The position numbers and the translations under genes were made by a program. Below are positions 12,127 to 22,470 of a stretch of DNA of 64,000 nt, piece after piece. Numbering within the stretch: the first letter of the stretch is position 1; every line of letters starts with the position of its first letter. The notes beneath the pieces were generated by a model that was not told the DNA's origin, did not search any database, and worked only from the letters and a program-made list of their open reading frames with translations. The DNA comes from Epiperipatus broadwayi (lineage: Eukaryota; Onychophora; Udeonychophora; Euonychophora; Peripatidae), in the NCBI GenBank assembly GCA_028023455.1, contig JAQFVV010012672.1, positions 872,001 through 936,000 on the forward strand. Direction: 5' to 3'.

Positions 12127-12168
12127 TCCCCAGACTAATTTCTGGATTGTGGCCTTCATTAGTGAGGA
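12127..12168 (-). ncRNA. Hammerhead-like core (family A), G5 position changed
   Basis: Minus strand: TCCTCA, CTAATGA, a variable stem II region, GAAA, TTAGTC, TGGGGA. TCCTCA and TGGGGA can form a 6-bp stem I including one G-U. CTAATGA instead of CTGATGA would be expected to inactivate it. Confidence 0.4.
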
Positions 12169-12217
12169 GACTTGGATCTGAGAGCACTGCACCTAGATCT
12201 TAGGATCTAATCCAAGG

Positions 12218-12260
12218 TTCATCACTGATGAAAGCCACAATCCCAAAACTAGTCTGGAGA
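12218..12260 (+). ncRNA. Hammerhead-like core (family A), GAAA box damaged
   Basis: TTCATCA, then an intact CTGATGA, AAGCCACAATCCC, AAAA in place of GAAA, CTAGTC, TGGAGA. The first core box is intact and the second is altered, the reverse of its partner at 12127-12168. Confidence 0.4.
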
Positions 12261-12751
12261 TATTGGATGAGTAGGCACTATATAGGCATTTTATGCACAA
12301 GCCTTCTGGAATCCATTGATTACTCTGGCTTGCATTGAGTGGCATTATTGTATGGAGAGTTTTGCCTATTTTAATAACAGTTATGAGCAAGCATAAGAAA
12401 TGGTGATCACATGATGTAATATCTGATATTGTCAACTTTACTGTCTGCACCTGAAAGATAACACCCTGGAAGCTGCACATTGCTAAAAAAAAAAAACAAG
12501 TCACGCATGCATATAAATAGCGAGAGTATTTGTCTGCTTATATTAGTCACACAACTACGTGAAAACACAAAGAAATGTTATAAGTTTATGATTTTGTGTT
12601 GGACCACATTCATAGCCATTCTGGATGGCATGTGACCTTAGGGTTGAACATCCCTGTGAGCGGTAGCCAGATAATAGTACAATTTAATCACAGATCTTTT
12701 TTAGCTGTTGCCTTTAACTTTGAATTAATATAAGCAACCATTATTAATTCC

Positions 12752-12779
12752 TTTTTTTTTTTTTTATCAGGTTTTTATT
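12752..12779 (-). other. Poly(A) tail and AATAAA signal of a retroposed minus-strand transcript
   Basis: A run of 14 T (12752-12765) is followed by ATCAGG and then TTTATT (12774-12779). On the minus strand this reads AATAAA, about ten bases, then poly(A), the layout of a processed mRNA end. The copied body would extend rightwards to perhaps 13.3 kb, but no protein could be recognised and no matching target-site duplication was seen. It may be a processed pseudogene 3' UTR. Confidence 0.45.
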
Positions 12780-13354
12780 GAAAAATTCAAAACTCAAGGC
12801 AAGTTGATTGTACAGTTGTATAGATCAATAAACATACAGTTTCCTTTTTTAACCTGGTTGATAAAATGGATAGAAACAGATCTGGCATCAGATCATATAA
12901 ATATACAAGAAGATGACTATGGATTTTTTTTTTAAATTTCAAGTTAAAAGCTTGATAAAAGAAAATGCTAGCAGCATAAGTACATTGGTTTGAATTTTGA
13001 ATACAAAATTCTCATCAAATAAAATTCAATCTGAACATTAAATTGCACTACCATCTAATAATCACATATAACTCAAGCTTATAATAAATGCCACTAAATT
13101 ACAGAAAGGGGAAATGCTCTTATTATTCCAGTAAGTTTTGAGAAAATATAAACCCATAATTGTAAATGATATTAATTTGTATGATTAACCTTCACTGCTT
13201 GATCATAACACTAGTATTTCTTAAATGAAAGATGTTTATATATAATAGGACTTACTAAATAATATTAGTTTTTAGATTGTTTTATAAAGGACATATGGAT
13301 TAGCTGGTATTTATATGTCAGTCCATTTCCATCATCTGACTATTAAATGTAAAA

Positions 13355-13620
13355 ATTTAACTTTATTTAAATATTCCAAATACATTCAACTGTTAGTAAT
13401 AGCACACACGTTAGTATATGCACAACATTTCGAGAGGTATTATTCTTCCCTCTTCTTCATGTGTTGATGGCCTGACCAGTGACAGTACTAGCATGAGAAT
13501 CGAACCTGGAATCTTAGATTCTTGAGGATTGAATTTTAAAATAATGCTCTAACTAACAGCCATCCTGCCAACATGTAAATACAACTAAAACACCATCATC
13601 ACAAACCTTCAGGAAAATAT
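13355..13620 (-). mobile_element. Composite short element: tRNA-like head plus PLE-like tail
   Basis: Minus-strand order: a leader (13620-13577), then GGATGGCTGTTAGTTAGAGC (A-box-like), then CCAGGTTCGATTCTCATGC (B-box-like, about 13510-13491), then ACATGAAGAAGAGG and CCTCTCGAAATGTTG (13462-13423), then a tail with AAATAAAGTT (13370s). The hairpin followed by CGAAATGTTG resembles the TCGAAACGTTGG motif in the PLE copies at 17.5 and 19.2 kb, whose 3' end is also AAATAAAGTTTTTG. Leader and tail recur at 23727-23880 in a different relative orientation. Confidence 0.55.
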
Positions 13621-13649
13621 GATATATGGATTAGTATACAGGTTAAATT

Positions 13650-14178
13650 AAATTAAACCAATTAAACTTGGTTGGAGTGCTTTTGGTAGAAATAACTTGA
13701 TACTAAAAGGAAATCTGCCTATGTGTTTGAAAAGGAAGGTTTTTAATAAATGTGTTTTGCTAGTTCTTATTTATGGATCTGAGACTTGGACTTAATAGGA
13801 GAGCAATACAGAGACTTCAGACCACTCAAAGAAATATGGAGAAATGCGTGTTATAAGTAAAAAGAAGAGATCGAAAATGGAATATATAAGTAAGAAAACA
13901 AACAGGTATTACTGACCTCATTGAAAAAATTAAAAGACTGAAATGGAGTTGGGCTGGATATATTGCTAGAAGAGATGATAATAGATGGACAATTGAAATC
14001 TTAAACTGGATTTCAAGAGATTGTAAAAGACCCAGAAAGAAACCACATGTGAAATGGATAAATGAAATCAGAAAGTGTGCAGGGATGATTTGGAGAAGAA
14101 AAACTAAAGATTAGAGAAGTGAATTGAACTTGGAGAGACTTTCATCCTGTAGTGGATTGATAAATTGTTGATGATGAT
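13650..14178 (+). mobile_element. RTE-type LINE, 5'-truncated 3' end
   Basis: Frames give LGWSAFGRNN-type, PLCLKRK-type and YGSET-W segments, and later WSWAGYIARRDDNRWTIEIL-like text, the well-known end of RTE-clade polyproteins. Stops and frameshifts are frequent. It is 75-85 percent similar by eye to 55243-55735. The end carries a TGATGATGATGA run (14170s), typical of RTE tails, which are short tandem repeats and not poly(A). Confidence 0.75.
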
Positions 14179-14565
14179 GATACCGGTTCTAAAGAATCAT
14201 AAGTAATTTGGAAAAATAATCCACCAATGATGAACTTGAAAATTTTCTAAATATGATTTTTTTTAAAAATCTATATTATGCTTTACTCTATGTGTAAAAA
14301 GAGCAAGGTAGTACTAACTTGTAGTGAAAAAAATAGCTAAGAAGATAGAACTATCTCAGAGTTCCTATTCTGTATAGACACCAAAATCCTAATAGGTCAG
14401 CTATAAATTATACTGATCATATTATTACTTCTGAAAATCTTCCTTGCATAATAGAATTACTAAATCTTTCTATTTGTTATTTAATTTTGTAATGCATAAT
14501 TTATATTTTTTGTAACTAACCAACTTCACAGTTAAATATATTTATTGTAAATTTAATATTACAAG

Positions 14566-14640
14566 CTGATGAAGTTTATGATAACCAAACACATTGTGAG
14601 AGCCATGTGCTCTACACTATGTTGATTTATTTTCAATATA
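14566..14640 (+). repeat. Possible PLE-type 3' end with hammerhead-like start
   Basis: CTGATGA (14566-14572) is followed by a small GTT...AAC hairpin and then CAAAC where GAAAC is expected, then a tail with GATTTATTTTCAATATATT. The arrangement is like other PLE-associated ends in this window, but only one box is intact. Low certainty. Confidence 0.25.
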
Positions 14641-15735
14641 TTAAATCGGTAGAAACAGAAAAAAATATATACTACACTCTTTGCATTTGGCATTTTTAAT
14701 TAAACAGACTTTTAGAACGATAATCCAAGTGCCAAAAATTTGAATGCTAAGATCACTGGGAAAGCTTTTAAAAGATGGAACATTTTCTTCTACCATTAAG
14801 CAAATAGATAATAAATGGAAAAACTAACAACTCCTGCTGAAACTAATAGCTGGAGAAGATTGAAAGGAAATTTAAAAAAGCTTAACACAAATATATCTGA
14901 TTTAAACAATTCCAAGGCATTTTTAAAAGTCATAGGGAATTAAGAATCAAATTTATTATATTTAAATCTTTAGATTAATCAGAAGTAATATGTGTGAGGT
15001 TATACTATTAAAATTACACAATATTTATTAATTAATTAGCAAAAATTGTTCATTCAGCTTTTTGAAATGATTTACTCATTAATAAATATATAAAAAAAAC
15101 AATTCCCTTATATTTTATAGTCATCATCATAAATTAAGATAAAATTTTATGTAAAAGTTATGACTCATATAAAATTAATACAAGTTTTTATTTAAAAAAA
15201 AAAGAAATATAAAAAATATATGGTACTGATACATATGATAATCTCTCCTGCTTGGTGGCATTGTTGCTAGTCAAAAGTAATTGAAAATACTGTTTATCAG
15301 ACACAACTTCTCAATTACGATCAGCAATTGAGTGATAGCAACTGAGTCTTTTGGCTAACACCTATTGCTCTTGCAATTCACACAGCCTACTATATCAGTT
15401 AGCTCTGATATGTGTTGTTTTCACCTATACAGATGCTGACACTGTACCAAATGTATTTTATATAATATTTATTTAGGTTTAAAGTGTAAAAGTTGGAATT
15501 ATCTAAAAGATCATAACTGATAGTCACTCAAAAAAAAAGGAAATGGAGACTCTTAATAATGGGCATGGAATAGGCAAAAAGAGAATTATTAAGATTGCCA
15601 TATGAAGCTTTATTTTAATACCATTGGCAAAAGTGAATGGGATATGTGCCACATAATGCTTTTTGACTTATGTTGAATACAATGAGTCATTTGCTTTAAT
15701 TTTGGTTAATAATGATTTGGTAGTGTAACGAATGT

Positions 15736-15830
15736 CTACGTATCTGCCTACTTTATAAATTTTTCTAGGTTCAAATGCCTAGATGGCGCCCTGTAGTGCA
15801 GATTACGTAAGTCTACCTACTCCGGATCGT
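15736..15830 (-). repeat. Third copy of the dispersed repeat seen at 3.6-4.0 kb
   Basis: TCTAGGTTCAAATGCCTAGA then TGGCGCCCTG and GCAGATTACG match, in inverse orientation, the copies at 3638-3735 and 3932-4035. Class unknown. Confidence 0.55.
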
Positions 15831-16059
15831 TACAGTAGAAAGTTATTCAACTATAGATTTGTTTCAATATTAATAATTATTTGCAAATATTCATATATGA
15901 ATTGAGCTATCTCTGCTCTAGAAAATGAGAGTCAGAAAAACAGATGCTGGTCCTCTAACTAATTTATGTTTCACCTTATATTGCTACTTTTAACTTATTT
16001 TACAATAAACTTTTTTTTCTGTAAGACTTGCAGACTTTGCCTAACTATAACTTCTCATT

Positions 16060-16910
16060 GTATTCGTTCTCAGCCATATCTCATGATGAAAACAATAGAT
16101 AAGCTTTACAATGAGTGTTTTCATAAGGTTGACATTATCATTGGGATAGGAAGATTAATTATATCACATTTGCTGGTGATATGGTAGCGCTTGCAGATAT
16201 TGAGAATCAATAAAATATTATGCAGAATTTAACTTGTAGACAGTTTGTGCAGAAAATAAATGCTAATAAAACTAAAGCAATAAAAACATGTAGAAAGAAA
16301 AAAGATTTAAAGTAAGCATTAGACAGGAAATTGTACTACAGATTAATGCTTTTAGGTATCTGACAAATAAGATAATTGATTGTGGTAGTGATAAAGAAAT
16401 TAGAGTGGGAATAGCATTACAAGGCATTGAAATTAAGAAAAATTTTTGCTAAATGAATTTAGCTTTATATATAGCACAAATATGGACCATTATAAAGAGA
16501 GGAACAAAAATTTTGGAAAGTTTAAAAAAATGAATTTGGAAGTAAATGGGAAAAATAAATTTAAAAATGTAAAGTGTTGGAAGAATTTTTTTTTTTTTTT
16601 TTTTTTGAGAAATTAATCAAAACAAAAAGAATCTGAATTAGATGTACTTGAAGATAGTATAATTATGAAAGATTTGATGGAAAGGATTATAGTAGAAAGT
16701 ATAAATAAAAGATGTTGAAAATTTTAAAATGTAGAAGTGTTGAAGAAAATATATATTTTTTTGAGAAATTAATCAAAAGAAAAAGAATTTGGACTGGATG
16801 TACTTAAAGATAGTAATTATGAAATATTTGATGAAAATGATTATTGTAGAACGTATAAATAAAAGGTGTTGAAAATTAAAGTTGATATTCTTAAAGAGAG
16901 AATTGGTAGG
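16060..16910 (+). pseudogene. Second LINE type, end of reverse transcriptase and C-terminus, with an internal tandem duplication
   Basis: INYITFAGDMVALADIENQ lies at 16150-16209; the usual catalytic FADD box reads FAGD, and the lines after it fit the NKTKAIK segment of LINE thumb regions. Next come YIWTII-like text (16475-16500) and the FFEKLIKTKRIWTGC segment that ends many LINE polyproteins. That last segment is present twice (about 16564-16720 and 16721-16880, offset 156 bp); copy one contains an expanded T run of about 22. Multiple stops. It differs from the RTE copies elsewhere and its clade is unassigned. Confidence 0.6.
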
Positions 16911-16919
16911 AGTATTTGA

Positions 16920-17415
16920 AAAGTAGGTCATTTGAATAATATAGTATATGTTATCTACTTTTGGAAGTTAACAAATGGTGATGTTTCTTTTTAATTCAAT
17001 GAAAATATGTCTTTACAACAGCTAGCAAATTGAAAAAACATAGTGATTAGTCTTATAATCTTGCCATCAAGAATATCATAGAATGTTCTTAACTGATTTT
17101 TTCCATTGTCTTTAGGCTTAATTTTTTACACAATTAATTTGGTTATATCTAGAGGCAGCATCATTAAAAGTACTACTTCTTACATTTTCATTTACCATTG
17201 TCAAATTCCCTCCACTCACAACTTTGACGCATTCCATTTCAGATAAATACACTATTGATTATTACTAATCATTTTTGAAACTAGAGATTATCTCTAGCAC
17301 AGATATAAACTTTAAACCTCAGTTAAAGATTAATATATCTGATTTGTTTTTTTAAATTTTACACACACACACACAGAGTTATTCACCTTTCTCTGTCCAG
17401 TATGTAATATCTTTA
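16920..17415. other. Stretch without recognisable genes
   Basis: AT-rich with a short (CA) run near 17361-17375. No frame or RNA gene recognised. Confidence 0.4.
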
Positions 17416-17920
17416 TAGATATAATAAACAAATCCATTTACTTCTGTTTCTAATCACGACTCAATCCTTTTTTCTTTTCAAAAATATACAGTACATATAG
17501 CCATATAATTCTATAATTAAAAATCACTTCTTTTCTTTTCAAAAACTTTATTTGATGTATATATATATATCCACTTATTTCCAACGTTTCGACTATCTTT
17601 ACTCTATAGTCATTTTCAAGGATCTAGAAAAAACATTACATTATAAACAAACTTCACATAATAAAAACAAAAATAATCAAAAACAATATAAAGCATATAA
17701 ACCCCATAAAATTTAAAAATAAATAAAATACATTAAAATCAATTAAATTAAAAACACAAAACATACACCACACTTACTTGACTCCCTTCTCAAAAAACTT
17801 TCCCTTTTTACATTTTTTATCCAAAAAACCAATTGTTACAATAAAAAAACTTATTTCCTTTTTCTTTCTTATATACTTCAAAAATGAATTTATTTCCAAA
17901 AATAATTCTTTATTCATGTC

Positions 17921-18301
17921 TTATCCAATTCTATTTAAAACAGGTTTATATCTTTTTATATATAAACTCTCTTTTACCATTCTTTCTTTATACAATCTAA
18001 CCCCCTCCAACATTTTAATCTTAAAATCTATATGTCCAATTTCCTTACTATGTATATTTACATTAGAATTCCTATCTCTCAAATGCTGTTTCAATCTTGT
18101 CTCTAATTTGTTCTTTGTTGTACCAATATATGATACATCTTTATTCTCTTTTTTACAATCCAAACATTCTATTTTATAAATACCATTCATGTTTTCAACA
18201 TTCCTATTTCTTATCATATTACCTAAATTACATTTCCTTTTATATACTGGTTTCAACAATAAACCACATTCCTTACCATATTTCTTATTCATATCCCTCA
18301 T
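17921..18301 (-). CDS. PLE GIY-YIG endonuclease domain, left arm, open
   Basis: An open frame of about 126 codons. GIYKIECLDC gives the GIY box and a CxxC pair, then SYIGTTKNKLETRLKQH gives the YIG box and the conserved arginine, a later IGHIDF gives the histidine segment, and ESLYIKRYKPVLNR supplies the glutamate and the final asparagine expected of the fold. The CxxC between GIY and YIG is a mark of PLE endonucleases. It should nick target DNA during retrotransposition. It is a fragment: the RT that would precede it is missing, so it cannot move by itself. The start methionine is arbitrary. Of the many ORFs in the window this is the best conserved. Confidence 0.8.
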   Translation of the reverse strand: MRDMNKKYGKECGLLLKPVYKRKCNLGNMIRNRNVENMNGIYKIECLDCKKENKDVSYIGTTKNKLETRLKQHLRDRNSNVNIHSKEIGHIDFKIKMLEGVRLYKERMVKESLYIKRYKPVLNRIG

Positions 18302-18504
18302 TATCTTTTAATCTTAAAAAAAGTACTTTTTGACACTTTATACCCACTATACATAAATTCCTTCTTTTTTCTTTCTTTTTTCTCAATTTCCTCTCAATTT
18401 TGTCTATATTCCCCCCCCCCCCCCCCCCGAGAAAAAGAAAAAAAAGAAGGAATTTATGTATAGTGGGTATAAAGTGTCAAAAAGTACTTTTTTAAGATTA
18501 AAAG

Positions 18505-18860
18505 ATAATGAGGATATGAATAAGATATTGGTAAGGAATGTGATTTGAAACCAGTACATAAAATGAAATGTAATTTAGGTAATATGATAAGAAATAGGAA
18601 TGTTGAAAACATGAATGTATTTATAAAATAGAATGTTTGGATTGTAAAAAAGAGAATAAAGATGAGTCATATATTGGTACAACAAAGAACAAATTAGAGA
18701 CAAGATTGAAACAGCATTTGAGAGATAGGAATTCTAATGTAAATATACATAGTAAGGAAATTGGACATATAGATTTTAAGATTAAAATGTTGGAGGGGGT
18801 TAGATTGTATAAAAGAAAGAATGGTAAAAGAGAGTTTATATATAAAAAGATATAAACCTG
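18505..18860 (+). pseudogene. PLE GIY-YIG endonuclease domain, right arm, frameshifted
   Basis: Mirror copy of 17921-18301. A one-base loss around 18618 turns the codons just at the GIY box out of frame (ATGAATGTATTTATA), a short deletion lies near 18525-18550, and an extra A near 18813 shifts the frame before the catalytic glutamate, so the right-hand copy ends in KRKNGKREFIY. The central YIG, arginine and histidine segments are identical to the left arm. The left arm is therefore the less damaged copy. Confidence 0.75.
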
Positions 18861-19311
18861 TTTTAAATAGAATTGGATAAGACATGAATAAAGAATTATT
18901 TTTGGAAATAAATTCATTTTTGAAGTATATAAGAAAGAAAAATGAAATAAGTTTTTTTATTGTAACAATTGGTTTTTTGGATAAAAAATGTAAAAAGGGA
19001 AAGTTTTTTGAGAAGGGAGTCAAGTAAGTGTGGTGTATGTTTTGTGTTTTTAATTTAATTGATTTTAATGTATTTTATTTATTTTTAAATTTTATGGGGT
19101 TTATATGCTTTATATTGTTTTTGATTATTTTTGTTTTTATTATGTGAAGTTTGTTTATAATGTAATGTTTTTTCTAGATCCTTGAAAATGACTATAGAGT
19201 AAAGATAGTCGAAACGTTGGAAATAAGTGGATATATATATATACATCAAATAAAGTTTTTGAAAAGAAAAGAAGTGATTTTTAATTATAGAATTATATGG
19301 ATATAATAAAC

Positions 19312-20715
19312 ACCTATAAAAATACTACTGTCGATTTATCAATAAATAAAAGTCAATTACCATATAAAAAATATCATGCATACTTATCAAGAATTGCAGA
19401 TCCTTTTCTGATTTCCATAAATTTATACTAAATAAACAACTTTTTTTTTTGTAAATGAACTGTTGTTAGTAATAAAGTACTATTTTGCCCTCCATGGGGA
19501 TATGTTTTATAATATGTCTCGTTAATTCTGTGATCTTATAAAAATATTTTTTATGCTATTGGTCATTACATGATTTAGTTTCTGACAACGAGTTTACAAT
19601 GTATGAGATAAAATTTAAAAGAACTGAAATCTAAATCGATTGTACATTCCATTTTTTAAAAACCCTCCAAAAACGATGAAAGAGAGCATAAATTTTTATT
19701 AGCAAGACTTTTCTTAAAGATTTAAAGTAGGAACTCTCCTGCCACTATTAATATCTTTGTTAATGAGGGTAAAAACATTAAAATCCATTTAAATAACTGT
19801 CACTGTTGTATTGTGATTTGCGATCATTAAATTAGTTTTTTTCTTTTATTAATTATAAAATTTATCAATATTTTTTGGCTCCATCATTTGCCAATTATTT
19901 ATTAATAATAGATTTTTTTTCTTTCAATCCCTTATCAATAAATAAACTTTTGACAATTTGCATCTTACAGTTACAAAACATCTTTTAATTTCTTAAATAA
20001 GTTAGCAACACATTGTGCTACTTTAATACTTTAGTTAATATTTTTATCCAAAAAGCTATCAAGAAATTTAAACCGACATATTTTCAAACTATTACTAATT
20101 CAAGCTAAAAGTGGTGGAAAATTGTTTTCTGTGTGATAGAATAAAACAAATGAGTTTTTCAACATTAATTACCAAAATAATTTTTTATAGATTGCATTCA
20201 AAATCTTCTGTAGATCATCATTTGAAGTGACAATAATAGAATGTTTATCAGAGTATCATTAACCCAGAAAAACTTGATTTTATTTTGATTGGTTCAAGGA
20301 AAAAACATCATCAAACCTATGTCACATGGCCTATTTCAAAAAGCTATTCATAAACTAACTGTTTTAAAAACTACAATCATAGAATTGGAAAACAAATCTG
20401 CATTTAGTACACAACTTGTTTAATAACAGTTAACTGCCGGAGAGTTGCCATTTCTTATAAACCATCATGTAACTGAGTCGAATGCTTTAATTAAACTGAT
20501 AATAATATACAATGTATACATTTGCCATAGTGTGTGTATATATATATATTAGCATTTGGATGAAAACAAAACCTTTCTCTCTAATCTATAATGTTTCTTG
20601 ATTTTGAAACTATACTGAGTCTACTAACACCCATGTGCAAATAGAAAGCAATTAGGCAATAAAGTCCTTGAGAATGTTTTTTGTGATAATTTAAACAAAA
20701 TAATTATTATAGTCC
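19312..20715. other. Stretch without recognisable genes
   Basis: AT-rich. Short frames here show no known motif on either strand. Confidence 0.4.
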
Positions 20716-21157
20716 TGTCATATCTCACCTCTAGTCTAGATTCCATCTTATCTAGATCTGACTGAGCATTCATCATCTCAAACCAATGTGCATACAAATA
20801 GATAACACATAGACAATGACAAGAATGTCTCAATAGGTGATGACGCTCACTGAATCCAAATGTTTCCATTAAGGATGGAGATCTGGCAATAAATAGTCAA
20901 GATTTTTGTAGTGTCAAAGAACTAGTGTCACAGAGCTGAAAGCTAGCATACATATTCGCCAGTCAATGACTGTCCCATGGCTGAACATTAGTCTACATGT
21001 TCTAGAGAGAACTATTGTCACAAAGCTGAAAGATAGAATACACATTTTGAGGAAATTATTATCACAGAGCTGAAAGACAGAATCTACATTCTTTAGGCAG
21101 AAAACTTATGCCACAAAACTGAAAGGCAGAATGTGTTCTCCAGACAATGTCTTTTAT
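20716..21157 (+). mobile_element. Gypsy LTR fragment (LTR-A), 3'-truncated
   Basis: Starts TGTCATATC, as does LTR-C at 27869. Shared landmarks with LTR-C: CATTCATCAT-CTCAAACCAATG-like text, GTGATGACGCTCACTGAATC, AATGTTTCCATTA. It then runs through three or four internal repeats of about 50-65 bp, each with GTCACAGAGCTGAAAG. It stops at about CTCCAGACAATG (21157), where the kinesin-like sequence begins. Confidence 0.7.
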
Positions 21158-21159
21158 TT

Positions 21160-22470
21160 TACTTTCAGCAAATTTTCTTCTCTTGGTTAGATCCATAAGC
21201 AAGTTGATGCCTTGGATTATAATTTAGGTGTAGTTGTTTTAAAGTTGCTATAAAAAGCCATTTTTAAAATGTTCCAATTTTTTAGATGGCTTTTTAATTT
21301 TTTGAGCTCATTTTGAGTACTCTTCAATTCCTCTTCCAATAGTTTGTTGCAATCAATAATTTTATTCTCAACAGCCAATTGATGTTCCAAATCCAAAATA
21401 ATATTTTTCTCTATTAGGATTATAATCTTCAAGAATAGTTTTACTTCTAAAAATAATTGTAAATTCTGAACAGTTTCTCCCTGCAAAAAACTTTTTCCTT
21501 CTATTTCACAGAGAGCTTTCTTTAATTTGTTAATTTTATCTTCCTTTTCAAGAAATACTTTTTCTGCTTCATTCAAAGTTTTATTAATTTCTTGCATTTC
21601 AGTTTACTGATCTCTTACAGTTGATCTTGACTATTCTCACTAATGATGTAGATTTTTCACTAATTCATTTTTCATTAAATCATGAGAAGAGGAAAGAGAT
21701 ACATCTTAAAAGCTTTTTGAAGATATCTGAACATGTAAATTTGTTTGTTCTTCTAATAATCTTTCCAGATCTTGTTTTAATTGAAGAATAGTATTTTGAG
21801 CATCAGATAACTGAAACTGAATGCATGAATTTTCCATTTTGGTATTAGTCTGCTGCTTCATCACTTGCTTCAAGTTTGCTTTTAGAGTTTAATTTGATCA
21901 TTTAAAGCAATTATTTTAGCATTTTTCTTCTTAACTTTCATTTCTTCAGCTTTTAAAAGATTAATGGAAATAAGCTGTTCGTCATTTTCATGATGTTTCT
22001 TGACTTTCTTTGGAGTCAGTGGAAGCAATTTTATTTTATTTTCTGCAAGATCTGCAGCTTTCTATTCATCATATAAGACGTTCCTTATATTCCTCTTCCA
22101 TTTTCACCAATTGTTTAGCAAGTTCTTGGTAAACTTCTTCATGAATTTTCATTTCTAAATTAGCAAATTAATTTTCTCTTCAACTGAAATTTTCTCACAT
22201 TTGTCTCCAACTCATCACATGGAGTCCTGAGATTAAAACATTTTAAAAAGCAAACTCACATCACTGAGTAGTTTGACATATGCAGGTAGATGAGATTCTG
22301 TAATCACAAATTGAATACTAATGACCTGATTGAATGGCAGAATTTTTTTCAAGCATTCACCAGTTTTTGATTTTTTCCAGAACTTTCAGACCCAGCTAAG
22401 TCATAAAAGAATAATTTGGTAATTCTTTCTACATGAGAAAGATTCTTATTCACTACTCTTAACCACTAAA
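21160..22470 (-). pseudogene. Kinesin-like motor/coiled-coil sequence, decayed
   Basis: Minus strand. ERITKLFFYDLAGSES (about 22425-22380) contains the kinesin switch II motif DLAGSE. It is followed, after a frameshift, by GECLKKILPFNQVISIQFVI and ESHLPAYVKLLSD, which match the helix alpha-4/alpha-5 region ending a motor domain. A long heptad-rich part follows, including an open stretch of 126 codons at 21217-21597 rich in E, K and L. At least six stops or frameshifts are spread across it. No clear introns separate motor and coil, which suggests a retrocopy, though one short GTGAGT...CTCAG segment near 22235-22275 is ambiguous. Which kinesin family is uncertain. It lies antisense between LTR-A and LTR-B. 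Confidence 0.6.

Larger units (their letters stand above)
11990..12440. repeat. Family A repeat, palindromic pair of hammerhead-like units
   Basis: Left arm (about 12015-12205) is a minus-strand unit; right arm (about 12208-12430) is a plus-strand unit. Shared landmarks are TAATCAATGGATGCC against GGAATCCATTGATTACTC, and AGAGCACTGCACCTAGATCT at the inner end. The units meet head to head at about 12205. The 103-codon frame on the minus strand here is only the shadow of this repeat. Other copies: 41.3-42.4 kb and 62.8-63.3 kb. Confidence 0.8.
17418..19311. mobile_element. Penelope-like element, two 3' halves in a 1.8-kb palindrome
   Basis: Positions 17501-18384 are the reverse complement of 18429-19300 with few differences; the 44-bp centre contains a run of about 18-20 C. 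Each arm holds a GIY-YIG region, then a 3' UTR, then AGTCGAAACGTTGGAAATAA, and an end with AAATAAAGTTTTTGAAAAG. Both are cut off upstream, so no RT remains. GATATAATAAAC occurs at 17418-17429 and 19300-19311, a candidate 12-bp target-site duplication; the left copy lies 71 bp outside the palindrome, in sequence that also looks PLE-like. Inverted doubling is known for Penelope elements. Confidence 0.82.

Noticed and set aside
12193-12504. 103-codon minus-strand frame as a gene
   Set aside because: It coincides with the right arm of the family A palindrome and has no protein-like pattern.
17778-18333. Two plus-strand frames (133 and 78 codons) overlapping the GIY-YIG region
   Set aside because: Antisense shadows of the minus-strand endonuclease and its 3' UTR.
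18403-18430. C run as a G-quadruplex regulatory site
   Set aside because: It lies exactly at the junction of two inverted PLE copies, so a joining product is the simpler explanation; a single homopolymer is no evidence for regulation.
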